A stretch of 64,000 nt of DNA from contig NZ_JBDJAW010000014.1 in NCBI RefSeq assembly GCF_039649665.1, positions 124,001-188,000 of the forward strand. Direction: 5' to 3'. This DNA comes from Microbispora sp. ZYX-F-249 (lineage in GTDB: Bacteria; Actinomycetota; Actinomycetes; Streptosporangiales; Streptosporangiaceae). The translations under genes and the position numbers were made by a program. Shown here in pieces: positions 16,626 through 25,327 of the stretch (position 1 is its first letter; each line of letters begins with the position of its first letter). The notes beneath the pieces were generated by a model. The model made no database searches, was not told where the DNA came from, and was given only the letters and a program-made list of their open reading frames with translations.

Positions 16626-16896
16626 GGGTGCCCGCTAAGTAACTTCCAGGCAACACCTCGGAAACCCGACGGAGGCCCCGATGGTGTGCCCGTCTCCCCG
16701 CGGCGCGAGGGCGCCGCCCCCGCCTCGTCCGTGTTCCGGCCGCGCGGCGCCGATCGTTCGTGCCGCCGGGAAACCACCCCGCGCGTCCGCGGCACCGCGT
16801 GCGCCTCTCACAGGCGTGCGCACGAGGCGGGCCGGGTGTCGGCTCCACCCGGCCCGCGTTCAAGGGATCCCGATCCGATGTCCTGGAGACCCCTCT

Positions 16897-18633
16897 ATGC
16901 GACTGTACAAAGCGATCGTCGCGGGCGCGCTGTCCGCGACCGTGACGGCCGGCACCGCGGTGACGCTGCCCGCGCTCACCGACACCGCCGCCGGCGCCGC
17001 GACCGGCCCCGGCGTGACCGCGAACCTGTGGCACTGGAACTGGAAGTCGGTGGCCAGGGAATGCACCGACGTCCTGGGCCCGGCCGGGTACGGCTCGGTG
17101 CAGGTGTCCCCGCCCGCCGACTCCATGTCCAAGGGCGGCTCGGTGTGGTGGGACGTCTACCAGCCCGCCCGCTACGTCCTCACCGGCAAGTTCGGCGACG
17201 AGACCGCGTTCGGGAACATGGTCGCCGCCTGCCACGCCGCAGGGGTGAAGGTGCAGGTGGACACCGTCATCAATCACATGACCGGGCAGGGCGCCACCAG
17301 CTACGGCGGCTACTCCTTCAGCAAGTACGACTACCCCGGCCTGTACTCCTCCTGGGACTTCCACTCCCCCACCTGCGGCATCGACGACGCCGACTACGGC
17401 AACAACGCCTGGCGGGTGCAGAACTGCGAGCTCGTCGGCCTGTCCGACCTGAACACCGGCTCCGACTACGTGCGCGGCCAGATCGCCGCGTACATGAACA
17501 GGCTCACCGACCTCGGCGTGGACGGCTTCCGCATCGACGCCGCCAAGCACATCGGCCCCGACGACCTCGCGGCGATCAGGTCCAGGCTGAGGGGCTCGCC
17601 GTACATCCACCAGGAGGTCGTCCAGGGCGCGAACGAGGCGGTCCAGCCGAGCCAGTACACCGGCATCGGCGACGTGGACGAGTTCGTCTACGGCCGCAAG
17701 CTCAAGGAACAGTTCACCGGCCAGATCAAGTGGCTGCGAACCTTCGGCCAGAGCTGGGGCCTGTCGGTGGGCGACGACAAGGCGGTGGTCTTCGTCGACA
17801 ACCACGACACCGAGCGCAACGGTTCCACCCTCGACTACAAGTACGGCGCCGCCTACAAGCTGGCCAACGTCTTCATGCTGGCCTGGCCGTACGGCAAGCC
17901 CAGCGTCTACTCCTCGTTCACCTGGAGCGACGGCGAGGCCGGCCCGCCGTCGGCGAACGGCGGGTTCGTCACCGACACCGACTGCTCCGGCGGCCGGTGG
18001 ACCTGCTTCGACCGCGAGATGACGGGCATGGTCGGCTTCCACAACACGGTCGCCGGCACCCCCGTGGCGAACTGGACCGACAACGGGGGCAACCTCATCG
18101 CCTTCAGCCGTGGGAACAGGGGCTGGGTGGCGATCAACAACGAGAGCGGCGGCGTCACCCGCACCTTCACCACCGGCCTGCCGGCCGGGACGTACGCCAA
18201 CGTCGCGGGCGGCGGCTCGGTGACGGTGGACGCCGCGGGGACGGCGACGGTGACCGTCCCGGGCAGGAGCGCCGTCGCCATCCGCGTCGGCGCCCAGGCC
18301 TCGCCCACGGTGACGCCCACGGTGACGCCCACGGTGACGCCGACGGGCGGCAACACCGCCACCGTCTACTACTCCACGGGCTGGAACCCGGCCTACATCC
18401 ACTACGGCGTCAACGGCGCCTGGACCACCGTCCCCGGCGCGGCCATGGACGCCGCCTGCGCCGGCTGGAGGAAGAAGACCGTGAACCTCGGCACGGCCAC
18501 CGCCTTCCAGGTCACCTTCAACAACGGCTCGGGTTCCTGGGACAACAACAGCGGCAGGGACTACACCCTCGGCGCCGGCACCAGCACCGTGAGGAACGGG
18601 GTGGTCACCGGCAACGCGGCCAACCCCTGCTAG
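16897..18633 (+). CDS. Secreted alpha-amylase (GH13) with C-terminal CBM25-like starch-binding domain
   Basis: 578 residues. Signal peptide MRLYKAIVAGALSATVTAG. GH13 catalytic residues: nucleophile Asp in DGFRIDAAKH, acid/base Glu in IHQEVVQG, and Asp in FVDNHDTERN; substrate-site His in TVINHMTG. After the C-domain a Thr/Pro linker (three VTPT repeats, about residue 470) leads to an ~90-residue module with YYSTGWNPAYIHYGVNGAWT and NNGSGSWDNNSGRDYTL, typical of CBM25. Start ATG 16897 with GGAG ten bases upstream. Hydrolyses extracellular starch. A hairpin at 18645-18673 ends the unit. Confidence 0.95.
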   Translation: MRLYKAIVAGALSATVTAGTAVTLPALTDTAAGAATGPGVTANLWHWNWKSVARECTDVLGPAGYGSVQVSPPADSMSKGGSVWWDVYQPARYVLTGKFGDETAFGNMVAACHAAGVKVQVDTVINHMTGQGATSYGGYSFSKYDYPGLYSSWDFHSPTCGIDDADYGNNAWRVQNCELVGLSDLNTGSDYVRGQIAAYMNRLTDLGVDGFRIDAAKHIGPDDLAAIRSRLRGSPYIHQEVVQGANEAVQPSQYTGIGDVDEFVYGRKLKEQFTGQIKWLRTFGQSWGLSVGDDKAVVFVDNHDTERNGSTLDYKYGAAYKLANVFMLAWPYGKPSVYSSFTWSDGEAGPPSANGGFVTDTDCSGGRWTCFDREMTGMVGFHNTVAGTPVANWTDNGGNLIAFSRGNRGWVAINNESGGVTRTFTTGLPAGTYANVAGGGSVTVDAAGTATVTVPGRSAVAIRVGAQASPTVTPTVTPTVTPTGGNTATVYYSTGWNPAYIHYGVNGAWTTVPGAAMDAACAGWRKKTVNLGTATAFQVTFNNGSGSWDNNSGRDYTLGAGTSTVRNGVVTGNAANPC

Positions 18634-18644
18634 ATCCCGCCGGC

Positions 18645-18673
18645 GCGTCCCTGCCGAGCCAGGGCCGGGACGC
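18645..18673 (+). terminator. Hairpin downstream of the amylase gene
   Basis: GCGTCCC (18645-18651) pairs with GGGACGC (18667-18673) 12 bp after the amylase stop. GC-rich, without a clear T-run, as is usual in high-GC actinomycetes. Confidence 0.5.
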
Positions 18674-18787
18674 CGCCCGCCCGGAGGCCGGGCGGCGAGG
18701 CCCCGGCGTCGGCGATCCCGGTGGACCGCCCGCCGGAGACCTCTCCGTCCGGTCATGGTGCACGCCGTCGCCGGCGCGATCCGGCGC

Positions 18788-19282
18788 TCAGTTGTAGGGG
18801 TTGTCGTAGGTGCCGGTGCTCTTCGTCCGCGTCTGGTACTGGCCGTTGCTGCCGAACCACCCGCCGGTCACGTCGAAGCGGACGTTGCGGACGGTGCCGC
18901 CGAAGTTCACCTCGGCGCTGTACAGGTAGGCCTGCTGGCACCCGGGCATCGACGTCGGGCCGATCTGGGTCGGCCAGGCCGTGCTCGTGCCGTTGACGTT
19001 GATCGTGAAGTAGGGCTGCGGGTAGGCGTGCTGCCAGCACAGGCGCAGCGAGTAGCGGTACTTCGTGTTCCCGTCGTCGAACGCCACCGTGCCGTCCAGG
19101 AGGGCCAGCTGCGTCGCGTTGCCGTCGTTGCTCACCAGCTGCAGGTAGACCGGCTGGTCCGGGCCGTACGCCGCGTGCGCGGGGGTGAGCGGCAGGAGCG
19201 CGGCGGCCATCGCCCCGATGGCCATGGCGAACGACGCCGTGAGGCGACGTCCTGTCGAGCGTGCGGTCAATTCACACCTCAT
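18788..19282 (-). CDS. Secreted protein of unknown function
   Basis: 164 residues. Basic N-terminus, hydrophobic FAMAIGAMAAALLPLTPAHA with AHA cleavage site, then a ~128-residue mature domain rich in aromatic, Asn and Gly residues (YRYSLRLCWQHAYPQPYFTINVNG, VTGGWFGSNGQY) with two cysteines that could pair. This composition suggests a beta-sandwich of carbohydrate-binding or adhesin type, but I recognise no family. Convergent with the amylase gene, 154 bp away. Confidence 0.72.
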   Translation of the reverse strand: MRCELTARSTGRRLTASFAMAIGAMAAALLPLTPAHAAYGPDQPVYLQLVSNDGNATQLALLDGTVAFDDGNTKYRYSLRLCWQHAYPQPYFTINVNGTSTAWPTQIGPTSMPGCQQAYLYSAEVNFGGTVRNVRFDVTGGWFGSNGQYQTRTKSTGTYDNPYN

Positions 19283-19570
19283 CCGTTGCAGGAGTGCGAG
19301 TGCCCGGAGGCTATGGCGGCGGCCGGGGACCGATCCAGCGGGGCGATCGCGGGGGGCGGATCCGGTCCGGCGTTAACGCGGCGCACGGGAGGACCTTGGC
19401 GGCGCCGCTCCACGACGACCAGGACGGGGACGGCGGCGAGGCCGGTCGAAATCCCGGCGGGGCCGCTGAATGTTTCATGCCGCGTGAGGCGCCGGGGACG
19501 ATTCCCGCGAGGATCACGAAGACGGCCCCCGGCGGCACTGCGCCGGGGCCGGTCGCGGGTCCGGCCGAGG

Positions 19571-20041
19571 TCAGCAGATCGTGTAGTCGTGCCGCGACGA
19601 GTTGTAGGAGCAGGAGTCGACCAGCGCGCCGGAGGCGTTCCGGAGGTACGCCGTGTCCGCGGTCTGGTTCCAGATGTAGGCGAAGGTTCCCCCGCTCCTG
19701 CCCCAGTGGAGGGTGGTCGCGGTGTTCTTCCCCCTGCCGGTGCGCAGGGTGACCGTCTTCCCGGCGCCGAGGGTGAACCTGCCGAACGTGTAGACGTGGT
19801 CCGCTCGCTTCGTCCTGTCGCGGACGGTCCAGCCCTTGAGGCTCACGGCCTTCCTCGTCGTGTTCTTGATCTGCACGTACTCGCCGTTCAGGCTGCTGTT
19901 CGCGCCGAAGTCCGGCGAACCGGGCGAGTCGTAGTAGATCTTGGTGATCCGGACGGCCGGGCCCGCCGCGTAGGAGGGCTGGGAGACGGCCATCACGCCG
20001 GCGGCCACCACGGCGGCCGTCAGCAGGGATCGGGTACGCAC
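19571..20041 (-). CDS. Secreted lamin-tail-domain (LTD) protein
   Basis: 156 residues from GTG 20041, chosen because AGGAG lies seven bases upstream. Signal peptide RTRSLLTAAVVAAGVMAVSQPSYA. The mature part is one LTD: VRITKIYYDSPG, then NGEYVQIKNTTRKAVSLKGWTVRD, HVYTFGRFTLGAGKTVTLRTG, and WNQTADTAYLRNASGALVDSCSY. Two Cys near the C-terminus may form a disulfide. LTDs are extracellular beta-sandwich modules often attached to nucleases; here it stands alone. The 288 bp before it (19283-19570) hold no gene I can support. Confidence 0.88.
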   Translation of the reverse strand: MRTRSLLTAAVVAAGVMAVSQPSYAAGPAVRITKIYYDSPGSPDFGANSSLNGEYVQIKNTTRKAVSLKGWTVRDRTKRADHVYTFGRFTLGAGKTVTLRTGRGKNTATTLHWGRSGGTFAYIWNQTADTAYLRNASGALVDSCSYNSSRHDYTIC

Positions 20042-20100
20042 GGAGTTACTCCTGGGATGGGGGAACACGATCGGAATCGATCATAATGATGACCTTTGAT

Positions 20101-20125
20101 ACCGATTGACCATCCCTGTATCGGT
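20101..20125. promoter_or_regulatory. Inverted repeat upstream of the LTD gene
   Basis: ACCGAT (20101-20106) and ATCGGT (20120-20125) form perfect arms 13 bases apart, 60 bp upstream of the LTD start, in a locally AT-richer stretch. It could be an operator; no regulator is assigned. Confidence 0.3.
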
Positions 20126-20169
20126 TTGGCAACCGAGGGGCGCTCCCCGGCCGGCCCCGGGGGCTCAGG

Positions 20170-21354
20170 TCACCGGAAGACACCCGTGTGACCGAGCGAG
20201 TACCGGCCGGGCTGGGGATACACGCACAGCCCGTGCGGCCCGGCGCCGACCGGGATGGTGCGGACGAGTCTGCCGCGCCGGGTGTCGAAGACGTAGACGA
20301 CCCCGTGGTAGCGCCCGCTGAGCCACAGCTTCGTGCCGTCCGCCGACACGCCGCCCATGTCGGGCGAGCCGCCGCCGGGGATCCGCCACACGTCCACCAC
20401 CTTCCGTTTCGCGAACGACACGACCGACACCGATCCCTCGCCCCGGTTCGACACGTACAGGCGGCGCGAGTCGCGGCTGACGTAGAGGCCGTGCGCGCCC
20501 CGGCCGGTCGGCAGGAACCGCTTGACCCCGTACGTCGCCGCGTCCACCAGCCACACCCCGTGCCGTTCCATGTCCGCGACGTAGAAGACGGTGCCGTCGG
20601 GCGACAGCTTGACGTCCTGCGGCATGCTCATGTGACCCAGGTGGATGCGGCGGATCACGCTCGGCGCACGCCAGTCGATCACGACGAGGTCGCCGCTGAA
20701 CTCGCAGCTCGCGAGGAACACCCTGCCGTCCGCGGTGAAGTCGCCGTGGTTGACGCCCCGGCAGGGCAGCGGCAGCGAGCGCAGCGGCTTCATGCTGTGC
20801 GGGTCGCGCAGGTCGAGCTGGTTGTTCCGCTCCGCCATGACCAGCGCGTACGCGCCGTCCGGGGAGAAGTACAGGTTGTACGGGTCCTCCACGGGCACCG
20901 GGCGGCCGGGCCTGCCGGTGCGGGGGTCGACGGGGGTGAGGAAGTTGCCCCGGTTGTTGTTCACCCACAGCGTCTTGAGGTCCCAGGACGGCACCACGTG
21001 CTGGGGCAGCGCCCCGACCGTGAAGTGCCGCACGATGCGGTACGTCTCGGGGTCGATGACGTCGACCGTGCCGCTCTCGCTGTTGGGCACGTACACGAGG
21101 GAGCGGAAGCCCTTCACGACGGGGCTGAGCATCCCCGGCCGGTCGGCCGCGTACACGTCGGTCCGCCCCGGGTGCTCCGGCTCGATCGACGCGACCGCGG
21201 CCGGCGACGGCGGGGCGGACGCCGGCGGGGCGCCGGTGATCCGCGCCGTCCCGGCCCGCGGCGCGGGCGGCTCCGCCGTGCGTCCGACGAGGGCGCATCC
21301 CCCCACGATCATCAGTGCCACGGTCACGGCGGCGGCTCCACGCGCTCGGTCCAC
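20170..21354 (-). CDS. YVTN-type beta-propeller lipoprotein
   Basis: 394 residues from GTG 21354 (AGGGG upstream). Short signal VTVALMIVGGC with lipobox VGGC, so membrane-anchored outside the cell. A proline-rich linker leads to repeated blades of the YVTN/SMP-30 kind: VYVPNSESGTVDVIDPETYRIV, LYFSPDGAYALVMAERNN, VKLSPDGTVFYVADMERHGVWLVD, LYVSRDSRRLYVSNRGEGSVSVV and VSADGTKLWLSGRYHGVVYVFD. Ligand or partner unknown. Monocistronic, downstream of the ribokinase end on the same strand with 207 bp between. Confidence 0.88.
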   Translation of the reverse strand: MDRARGAAAVTVALMIVGGCALVGRTAEPPAPRAGTARITGAPPASAPPSPAAVASIEPEHPGRTDVYAADRPGMLSPVVKGFRSLVYVPNSESGTVDVIDPETYRIVRHFTVGALPQHVVPSWDLKTLWVNNNRGNFLTPVDPRTGRPGRPVPVEDPYNLYFSPDGAYALVMAERNNQLDLRDPHSMKPLRSLPLPCRGVNHGDFTADGRVFLASCEFSGDLVVIDWRAPSVIRRIHLGHMSMPQDVKLSPDGTVFYVADMERHGVWLVDAATYGVKRFLPTGRGAHGLYVSRDSRRLYVSNRGEGSVSVVSFAKRKVVDVWRIPGGGSPDMGGVSADGTKLWLSGRYHGVVYVFDTRRGRLVRTIPVGAGPHGLCVYPQPGRYSLGHTGVFR

Positions 21355-21561
21355 GCCTGCCCCTTCGTCGCGGCGGGCTGTGCCCGGCCGGCCCTCGTAC
21401 GGTCGTGACCGGCCGCGCCGGAATCGGCACGACGCAGCGGGTCGGCGCGACGCTAACGCCCGCCGTCACGGCCCGCAGGCGGCTTTGCCCGCTCTTGCAC
21501 GCCCCGTTCCCCACAGCACGCCGCCGCCGGGTGAGCGCCGCTCAGCCCATGTGGGCGCGCG

Positions 21562-22497
21562 TCATCGGGCGGTCGCCTCGGCGTCGAGCAGTTCGTCCAC
21601 GGCCTTCCCGTCGGGCAGCGAGGGGCTGGCGCCGGGCAGCGTCGTCGCGAGGGCTCCCGCGGCCATCCCCCGGCGGATGGCGGTGGCGGTGTCGAGGCCG
21701 GCCGCGAGGGCCGCGCCCACGAAGCCGGTGAAGGCGTCGCCCGCGGCGGTGGTGTCCACCGGGGTGACGGCGTAGGCGGGGAAGTGCCGGGTGCGCTCCG
21801 GGGTGACCGACAGGGCCCCGGCCGCGCCGAGCGTGATGAGCGCGTGGCGCACGCCGCGGTCGAGGAACCAGGCCGCGGCCCGCTCGGCGGACGCGACGTC
21901 GACGACCTCCACCCCGGTCAGCGCGGCCGCCTCGCTCTCGTTGGGGGTGACGACCGCGACGTGCGGCCAGACCCGGTCGGGCAGCGGCTGCGCGGGCGCG
22001 GGGTCGAGCACCACGGTCAGGCCGGCCCGCGCCCCCGCTTCGGCCGCGTGACAGGCGACGTCGACGGGGGTCTCGAGCTGGAGCAGGAGCACGCTCGCCT
22101 TGTCGCGCACGGCCCTGATGCTCTCCTCCACCATCTCGGCGCTGAGGTCGGCGTTGGCGAGTGGAGTCATGACGATGTCGTTCTCACCCGACGCGTCCAC
22201 CCTGATGTGCGCGACGCCGGTGCGGCCGGCGACGGAGCGGACCTCCGTCAGCGCCACGCCGTGGGAGCGCAGCGCCGACGAGACGATCTCACCGAACGGG
22301 TCCGTGCCGACACAGCCGACCAGCCAGGTGGGCGCTCCCGCACGGGCGGCGGCGACCGCCTGGTTGGCGCCCTTCCCCCCGAGGACCAAGGTGACGTCGT
22401 CGCCGAGAACGGTCTCTCCCCGGCGCGGGAGGCGGCGGGTGAAGGCGGTGACATCCGCGGAGATGCTCCCGACGACGACGACACCTTGCGGTTCCAT
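21562..22497 (-). CDS. rbsK: Ribokinase (PfkB family)
   Basis: 311 residues. N-terminal substrate motif GSISADVTAFTRRLPRRGET, then GGKGANQAVAAARAG (PfkB signature 1), TPNESEAAAL, and the C-terminal signature VDTTAAGDAFTG with the catalytic Asp. Phosphorylates ribose (or a related pentose/hexose) with ATP. It is the last gene of the LacI-controlled operon, 32 bp after the nucleoside hydrolase, whose product would be free ribose; this pairing supports ribose as substrate. Confidence 0.92.
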   Translation of the reverse strand: MEPQGVVVVGSISADVTAFTRRLPRRGETVLGDDVTLVLGGKGANQAVAAARAGAPTWLVGCVGTDPFGEIVSSALRSHGVALTEVRSVAGRTGVAHIRVDASGENDIVMTPLANADLSAEMVEESIRAVRDKASVLLLQLETPVDVACHAAEAGARAGLTVVLDPAPAQPLPDRVWPHVAVVTPNESEAAALTGVEVVDVASAERAAAWFLDRGVRHALITLGAAGALSVTPERTRHFPAYAVTPVDTTAAGDAFTGFVGAALAAGLDTATAIRRGMAAGALATTLPGASPSLPDGKAVDELLDAEATAR

Positions 22498-22529
22498 GAG
22501 TTTCCTCCTGTTTCAGTGCTTCAGGGATG

Positions 22530-23471
22530 TCAGGAGACCCGGCCGAGCGTCTCGATCGCGCCGATCATGAGATCCCAGAACCGCTCCCGGTCCAGCGTGA
22601 TCCCGACGTTCGCGTTGGGCTCCCAGTCCATGCGGCGGTGCAGGTCCGCCACGGTCGCTCCCCGCGTGTGCCGGCCGTCCAGCTCGATCCGCAGGCCCAC
22701 CCGCTCGTACGTCATGACCCCGGGGTCGATCAGGTACGCCACCGTGATCGGGTCGTGCAGCGGCGGAGCGGGGAACCCCCAGGTCTCGTGATAGGTGGAG
22801 CCGAAGAACGTGAGCAGCTCCACGCAGACCTTGGCGAGCGGGGTGCCGAGCGCCTCGATCCCGGCGAGCACGTCGGCGGTCACCAGCGCCTGGTGGCTGA
22901 CGTTGAGCCCGACCCATGTCGTCGGCACGCCGCTGTCCAGCACCTCCGCCGCCGCCTCCGGGTCGGCGTAGATGTTGAACTCCGCGTACGGCGTGTGGTT
23001 GCCGCGATCCGTGGAACCTCCCATGATCACCACTTCTCTGATCCGCTCCCGGTCCCCGGGATGACGGCGCAGCAGGGTGGCGATGTTCGTCAGCGGGCCG
23101 ATGGCCACCACGGTCACCGGCTCGGCGGCGGCCGCCAGCGTGTCGTGGATGAGGTCCACGCCGTGGCGGGGGTCGAGCGGGACGCTCGGCTCCCCGAACG
23201 CCGGGCCGTCCAGGCCGCTCTCCCCGTGCACGTAGTCGCCGATCTCCAGCGGCGCCGTCAGCGGGCGGTCGCAGCCCGCGGCGACCGGCACCCCGGTGAC
23301 GCCGGCGAGGCTCAGCATCCGGCGGGCGTTGAGCGCGGTCTTCTCCACCGTCTGGTTCCCCGCGACGGTCGTGACCGCGCGCAGGTCGATCGCCGGGCTG
23401 GCCGCCGCGAGCAGGATGGCCATGGCGTCGTCGTGCCCGGGGTCGCAGTCGAGGATCACCGGGATCGGCAT
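22530..23471 (-). CDS. Nucleoside hydrolase (IunH/RihA superfamily)
   Basis: 313 residues. The N-terminal Ca-binding cluster DCDPGHDDAMAI is diagnostic; AGNQTVEKTALNA and the later EFNIYADPEAAAEVLDSG and HDPITVAYLIDP (Ca-ligand Asp) fit inosine-uridine hydrolases. Cleaves the N-glycosidic bond of ribonucleosides to base and ribose, cytoplasmic. Starts 1 bp after the upstream stop. Base preference cannot be read from sequence. Confidence 0.95.
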   Translation of the reverse strand: MPIPVILDCDPGHDDAMAILLAAASPAIDLRAVTTVAGNQTVEKTALNARRMLSLAGVTGVPVAAGCDRPLTAPLEIGDYVHGESGLDGPAFGEPSVPLDPRHGVDLIHDTLAAAAEPVTVVAIGPLTNIATLLRRHPGDRERIREVVIMGGSTDRGNHTPYAEFNIYADPEAAAEVLDSGVPTTWVGLNVSHQALVTADVLAGIEALGTPLAKVCVELLTFFGSTYHETWGFPAPPLHDPITVAYLIDPGVMTYERVGLRIELDGRHTRGATVADLHRRMDWEPNANVGITLDRERFWDLMIGAIETLGRVS

Positions 23472-23472
23472 G

Positions 23473-24222
23473 TCAGAGCTCCTTCGCGAGCCAGCGGACC
23501 GCCCGGGTGAACAGGGTGCGGTAGCCGTCCCAGGAGACGAACTCGTCCGGGCACCAGTGCGGCGCGATGTCGGAGGCCCAGGCGAGCGTGCGCCCGGCCC
23601 CGGCCTGCCGTACGGCGAGCAGGGGGTCGCCGCCGACGGTCGCGAGCAGCGTCGCGTCCTCGGGCAGCGCGAACCGGTTGTAACCGAGCAGGTCGGGCCA
23701 CTGGGCGGGGAGTCCGGCCACGATGGGGTGCGCGTCGTCGGCGAGCAGGCCGGGCACGCCCTGCGGGGTCTCGACGCGGTCGTCGTAGCGGGAGATCCGG
23801 GCGGGGAGCACCCGTTCGACCGCCGTGCCGGCGAACGCGGCCTTGGCCTCGAAGCCCTGGAAGCTCAGGTAACCGCCGGCCATGGCGAGGCCGCCGCCCT
23901 GCTCCACCCAGCCGGCCAGCAGGTCGAGCCGGTTGACGGTCTTCTCGCTGGCCAGCCAGGTAGCAGGGTGCAGCAGGATGCTGTTGGCCCCGATGTCGGA
24001 GAGCACGACCACGTCGTAGGCGGCCAGCGCCTCGGGCGTGCCGGGGAACAGCGCGGGCACGTCGTGCGCGGGCAGGTGGTCGACCTCGATGCCGTCGGCG
24101 GCCAGGACGCCCCGCAGGGGTTCGATTCCGGTGTGGTAGGTGGTCGAGGTGAACGCGTCGAAGCCCTTGTAGTGGGTCGACACGCTTACCCACGATTCAC
24201 CGGCGACGAGCACGCGGGTCAT
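23473..24222 (-). CDS. Class I glutamine amidotransferase-like (DUF1355/ThuA-like) protein
   Basis: 249 residues, no signal peptide. Opens MTRVLVAGESWVSVSTHYKGFDAF; core YDVVVLSDIGANSILLHP and LLAGWVEQGGGLAMAGGYLSFQG resemble the GATase1-like cytoplasmic family, with GRTLAWASDIAPHW near the C-terminus. The nucleophilic Cys of true amidotransferases is not evident: the elbow reads AMAGGYLSF. Homologues cluster with sugar ABC transporters and phosphotriesterase-like genes. Likely a hydrolase or sugar-binding protein of unknown reaction. 31 bp after the PTE gene. Confidence 0.8.
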   Translation of the reverse strand: MTRVLVAGESWVSVSTHYKGFDAFTSTTYHTGIEPLRGVLAADGIEVDHLPAHDVPALFPGTPEALAAYDVVVLSDIGANSILLHPATWLASEKTVNRLDLLAGWVEQGGGLAMAGGYLSFQGFEAKAAFAGTAVERVLPARISRYDDRVETPQGVPGLLADDAHPIVAGLPAQWPDLLGYNRFALPEDATLLATVGGDPLLAVRQAGAGRTLAWASDIAPHWCPDEFVSWDGYRTLFTRAVRWLAKEL

Positions 24223-24253
24223 GGAAAACGTCTCCTTCTTTCTACGTCTGTGA

Positions 24254-25327
24254 TCAGTGGCCGCGAGCGGCGGCGAGGAAGAGCTCGCGCGGGTTGTCCG
24301 CGAGCAGCCGGGTGGTGTCGCCGGCGGTCAGCCCGTGCCGGTGCAGGCGCGGGACGAAGTGGGTGAGGATGTGGGCGTAGCCTGTGCCGCCGTAGCGGAC
24401 GAGCATGGTCTTCAGGAACACGTCCTGGGAGAGCAGCACCCGGTTCCCGAGCCCGGCGCGGACCAGCCAGGCCACGGCGGCGGCGTTCTCCTCGTCGCAC
24501 GGGGACTGGCCCTCGCCGGGATAGAGGTAGTCCATGCCGCACATGTCGTAGCCGAGGTAGGCGCCGCGCAGGGCGAGGGACACCTGGTAGTCGCGGTCCG
24601 CCCCGCTGGGGTTCAGGTGCGAGAGCACGGTGCCGGCGAGCAGGCCGCCCTCCTCGGCGACGACGTCGAGCACGCGGTGGCCGTGCCGCACCCAGCCGGG
24701 GAGGTGGACCGAGAGCGGCACGCCGGTGCGGGCCTGCGCCCGGGCCGCGCCCCGCAGCACCTTCTCCTCCTCGGCGGTGAAGTCCGGCGAGACGCCGATC
24801 TCCCCGATCACGCCGGCGCGAACGCCGTCCACGCCCTCGGTGAGGTCGCGCTCGATCTCGTCGGCGACGTCCGCCGCCGTCATCGAGCGGACCCGGGCGG
24901 GGTGGCTCTTCTCCAGGTAGAAGCCGCACCCCATGACGACGTTCAGCCCGGTGGCGCGGGCGATCGCGACCAGCTCGCCGGGCGCCCGCCCGATCCCCTC
25001 GGGGGTCACCTCCAGCACCGTGCGCCCGCCGCGCTCGGCGAAGCGGCGCACCTCCTCGATCGCGGCCGGTGTGTCGTCCAGCGACACGTTGTCGCGCGAG
25101 AGGTACGGGTCGTTGCGGAGCCTGCCGAGGAACTCCATCCGCAGGCGGTCGCGGGCGATCAGCTCGCCCTCGGCGTCGCCCTCGGGCGCGGGGTGCCAGG
25201 CGCGGGCGCCGTCGTTGCGCAGGTGCTCGTGGCAGAGCGTGATCCCGAGGTCGTCGGGGGACACCGGGCCGAGCACGGTGTTCACAAGCGCCGTCGTCAC
25301 GGCCGGAGGCCGGGCCGGGGAGGTCAT
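24254..25327 (-). CDS. Phosphotriesterase-family metal-dependent hydrolase (lactonase-like)
   Basis: 357 residues. Binuclear metal ligands of the family are visible: HEH in TLCHEHLRND (HxH), Glu in GVIGEIGVS in the place of the carboxylated Lys, His in LSVHLPGW, His in LSHLNPSGAD, and Asp in LLSQDVFLK. The N-terminal TVLGPVSPDDLGITLCHEH is the standard opening. The ATG at 25327 overlaps the permease stop (ATGA). Most such proteins with a Glu bridge are lactonases; the natural substrate here, inside a nucleoside/sugar operon, is open. Confidence 0.9.
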   Translation of the reverse strand: MTSPARPPAVTTALVNTVLGPVSPDDLGITLCHEHLRNDGARAWHPAPEGDAEGELIARDRLRMEFLGRLRNDPYLSRDNVSLDDTPAAIEEVRRFAERGGRTVLEVTPEGIGRAPGELVAIARATGLNVVMGCGFYLEKSHPARVRSMTAADVADEIERDLTEGVDGVRAGVIGEIGVSPDFTAEEEKVLRGAARAQARTGVPLSVHLPGWVRHGHRVLDVVAEEGGLLAGTVLSHLNPSGADRDYQVSLALRGAYLGYDMCGMDYLYPGEGQSPCDEENAAAVAWLVRAGLGNRVLLSQDVFLKTMLVRYGGTGYAHILTHFVPRLHRHGLTAGDTTRLLADNPRELFLAAARGH

